6,005 nt of DNA from Marinosulfonomonas sp. (lineage in GTDB: Bacteria > Pseudomonadota > Alphaproteobacteria > Rhodobacterales > Rhodobacteraceae), in contig WGBJ01000420.1 in assembly GCA_015494385.1 (NCBI GenBank), positions 1 through 6,005 on the forward strand, written 5' to 3'. Below the pieces are notes generated by a model, which made no database searches, was not told the DNA's origin, and saw only the letters and a program-made list of their open reading frames with translations. This document shows, one piece after another, positions 4,726 to 6,005 of this stretch (the stretch's first letter is position 1; each line of letters begins with the position of its first letter). Made by a program: the position numbers and the translations under genes.

Positions 4726-5583
4726 TTATCCCTGTCGCATTTTCCGCGCCATTTCGGCCGCTTCTTCCAGCGTTTCGCTGCACAATCCGGTTTCATAGCC
4801 CAGCGCGGTCACATGTTCCTGAACCGCTTCGGTCGCCACATTGCCTTCGGCACCGGGCGCAAAGGGGCAGCCGCCCAATCCACCAATCGCCGTATCAAAC
4901 ACCCGCAAGCCCAGCGCCAGCGCCGCATCGATATTGGCAATCGCGTGCCCGTCGGTATTGTGGAAATGCCCGGCCAGACGGTGCGCAGGCACCTCTTTCA
5001 GAACCGCCAACAGCATCCGCGCCACCGAGTCTGGCGTGCCCTTGCCCAGCGTATCGCCCAGCGAAATCTCGTAACAACCCGCCGCGAACAGGTCCGCCGC
5101 CACCTTGGCCACCGCCTCGGGCGCAACCGGCCCGTCATAGGGGCAATCGGTGACGCAAGACACATAGCCACGCACCGGAATATCCGCATGCCGCGCGGCC
5201 TTCAGGATCGGCGCGAAACGCTCGAAACTTTCGGCGATCGAACAATTGATATTCTTCTGGCTGAACCCTTCCGAGGCAGACGCAAAAATCGCAACCTCGT
5301 CCACACCGGCCGCCACGGCTGCCTCGTATCCCTGCATATTGGGTGTCAGCGCGGTATAGGCCACGCCGTCAGCCTTGATGATCCCCTGCAACACCTCGGC
5401 CCCGTCCGCCATCTGCGGCACGGCCTTGGGGGATACAAAACTTGTCACCTCGATATGCCGGAACCCCGCCTCGGACAGCTTGTCCACCAGCGCAATCTTC
5501 TCAACGGCCGGAATGGCACGCGGCTCGTTCTGAAGACCGTCGCGCGGCCCCACTTCGAATATCTCGACGAAATTTCCGGCCAT
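4726..5583 (-). CDS. liuE: Hydroxymethylglutaryl-CoA lyase
   Basis: Cleaves HMG-CoA to acetyl-CoA and acetoacetate, the last step of leucine degradation (other symbols in use: hmgL, mvaB). The 285-residue length fits the bacterial enzymes. It is a TIM-barrel of the HMGL-like family with its key residues: EVGPRDGLQNE (10-20) with catalytic R14 and metal-ligand D15, the metal-binding GHFHNT (205-210) with H206 and H208, and the signature GLGGCPFAPGAEGNVATE (235-252) with the active-site C239. The start has GAGGAGGG about 7 bases upstream and lies 3 bases after the stop of the GST-like gene. The liuC-type hydratase follows 3 bases downstream, so the two successive reactions are encoded together. 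Isopropylmalate or homocitrate synthases share the barrel but lack the GLGGCP signature. Confidence 0.96.
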   Translation of the reverse strand: MAGNFVEIFEVGPRDGLQNEPRAIPAVEKIALVDKLSEAGFRHIEVTSFVSPKAVPQMADGAEVLQGIIKADGVAYTALTPNMQGYEAAVAAGVDEVAIFASASEGFSQKNINCSIAESFERFAPILKAARHADIPVRGYVSCVTDCPYDGPVAPEAVAKVAADLFAAGCYEISLGDTLGKGTPDSVARMLLAVLKEVPAHRLAGHFHNTDGHAIANIDAALALGLRVFDTAIGGLGGCPFAPGAEGNVATEAVQEHVTALGYETGLCSETLEEAAEMARKMRQG

Positions 5584-5586
5584 CTC

Positions 5587-6005
5587 TCAACCCTCCTCAG
5601 GTGGTGCATAAAACGCGTCTCTGTAAATCACCGTATCACCATCACGCGCCTTGGCCAGCGCAAAAGCATCGCGTGCGACCAATCGCTGATAATAACCGTC
5701 CAGCGCGGGCAACAAATCCCCCGGCACGAAATGCCGCGCGATCATCACGCCATAGCCGACATTCACATCCACCGCCGAAAATCCGCTGCCCAACAGATAC
5801 TCCTGCCCCTGCACGGCACGGTCCACCACCTCCAGCGCTTTCTCCAACCGCTTGGCCTCCAGCCGCATCACGGTTGGCGAGCGCATCGCCGGATCACGCA
5901 ATGCAATATGATGCTGGGTCAGGTTCGCCAGATGCTGGCCAATGGTCTCGGCAAAATGCAACCACTGCAACCAGTCCGCCCGCTCCGCATCCCCCACAGC
6001 ACGCC
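5587..6005 (-). CDS. Glutathione S-transferase family protein (partial, N-terminus outside window)
   Basis: The frame is open to the right edge, so about 138 C-terminal residues are visible and the N-terminal thioredoxin-like domain lies outside. Counting from an internal Met at 5997, the visible part is an all-helical GST C-terminal domain: WLQWLHFAETIG (9-20), a long helix RLEAKRLEKALEVVDRA (45-61), then YLLGSGFSAVDVNVGYGV (67-84) with the S74-x-x-D77 N-capping box typical of GST helix 6, and a tail with APPEEG. The Met at 5997 should not be taken as the start. The gene is 3 bp from liuE and probably shares its operon. Its substrate cannot be told from sequence; isomerase or glutathione-thiol roles in CoA-ester metabolism are only guesses from context. 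Confidence 0.85.
   Translation of the reverse strand, partial: RAVGDAERADWLQWLHFAETIGQHLANLTQHHIALRDPAMRSPTVMRLEAKRLEKALEVVDRAVQGQEYLLGSGFSAVDVNVGYGVMIARHFVPGDLLPALDGYYQRLVARDAFALAKARDGDTVIYRDAFYAPPEEG

Noticed and set aside
4722..5153. Plus-strand 143-codon frame opposite HMG-CoA lyase
   Set aside because: It is Pro/Arg/Ser-rich antisense to a gene with complete catalytic motifs.
1..6005. CRISPR array, tRNA, rRNA, insertion sequence or phage genes
   Set aside because: I saw no spaced direct repeats, no tRNA-like cloverleaf, no transposase or integrase motifs and no terminal inverted repeats. Gene content and packing are those of ordinary chromosome.

Overview
The window looks like chromosome of a marine-type alphaproteobacterium of the order Rhodobacterales (Roseobacter/Rhodobacter relatives). 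The basis is recognition of the NuoA, NuoB and NuoC sequences, which read like those of that order, the moderately GC-rich composition, and a leucine-catabolism gene set common there. No database search was possible.

Left part (1-2414, minus strand): the start of the respiratory complex I operon, in the order nuoA, nuoB, nuoC, a sulfotransferase-family gene, nuoD (only its first codons are in the window). The genes are packed with TGATG overlaps (nuoA/nuoB, nuoC/sulfotransferase) or gaps of a few bases (nuoB/nuoC, sulfotransferase/nuoD). The PAPS-dependent sulfotransferase homologue therefore sits inside the operon and separates nuoC from nuoD, whose products form one functional unit of the peripheral arm.

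Middle (2415-2948): a divergent control region of about 530 bp. It holds two FNR/FnrL-type boxes: one perfect (2802-2815) on the side of the rightward gene and one with a single mismatch (2556-2569) on the nuo side. Each lies about 140-150 bp from its start codon. A G-quadruplex-compatible tract, short inverted repeats and a possible short leader ORF are also present.

Right of that (2949-3848, plus strand): a secreted, stand-alone protein built from two copies of a PilJ/NarX-type sensor-like domain, each with a GRQRM P-box-like motif and a Cys at the same position. Its promoter carries the perfect FNR box, so oxygen-responsive expression is likely. It has no visible membrane-anchored signalling domain. 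A strong hairpin (3882-3907) separates it from the convergent operon on its right.

Right part (3928-6005, minus strand): the distal end of a leucine/isovalerate degradation operon. A glutathione S-transferase-family gene (cut by the window edge) is followed by HMG-CoA lyase and a LiuC-type 3-methylglutaconyl-CoA hydratase, with 3-bp gaps between genes. The two enzymes catalyse consecutive steps to acetyl-CoA and acetoacetate. The earlier genes of the pathway probably lie beyond the right edge.

The most unusual items are the sulfotransferase embedded in the nuo operon and the FNR-box-linked tandem PilJ/NarX-like periplasmic protein. The rest is ordinary metabolism.
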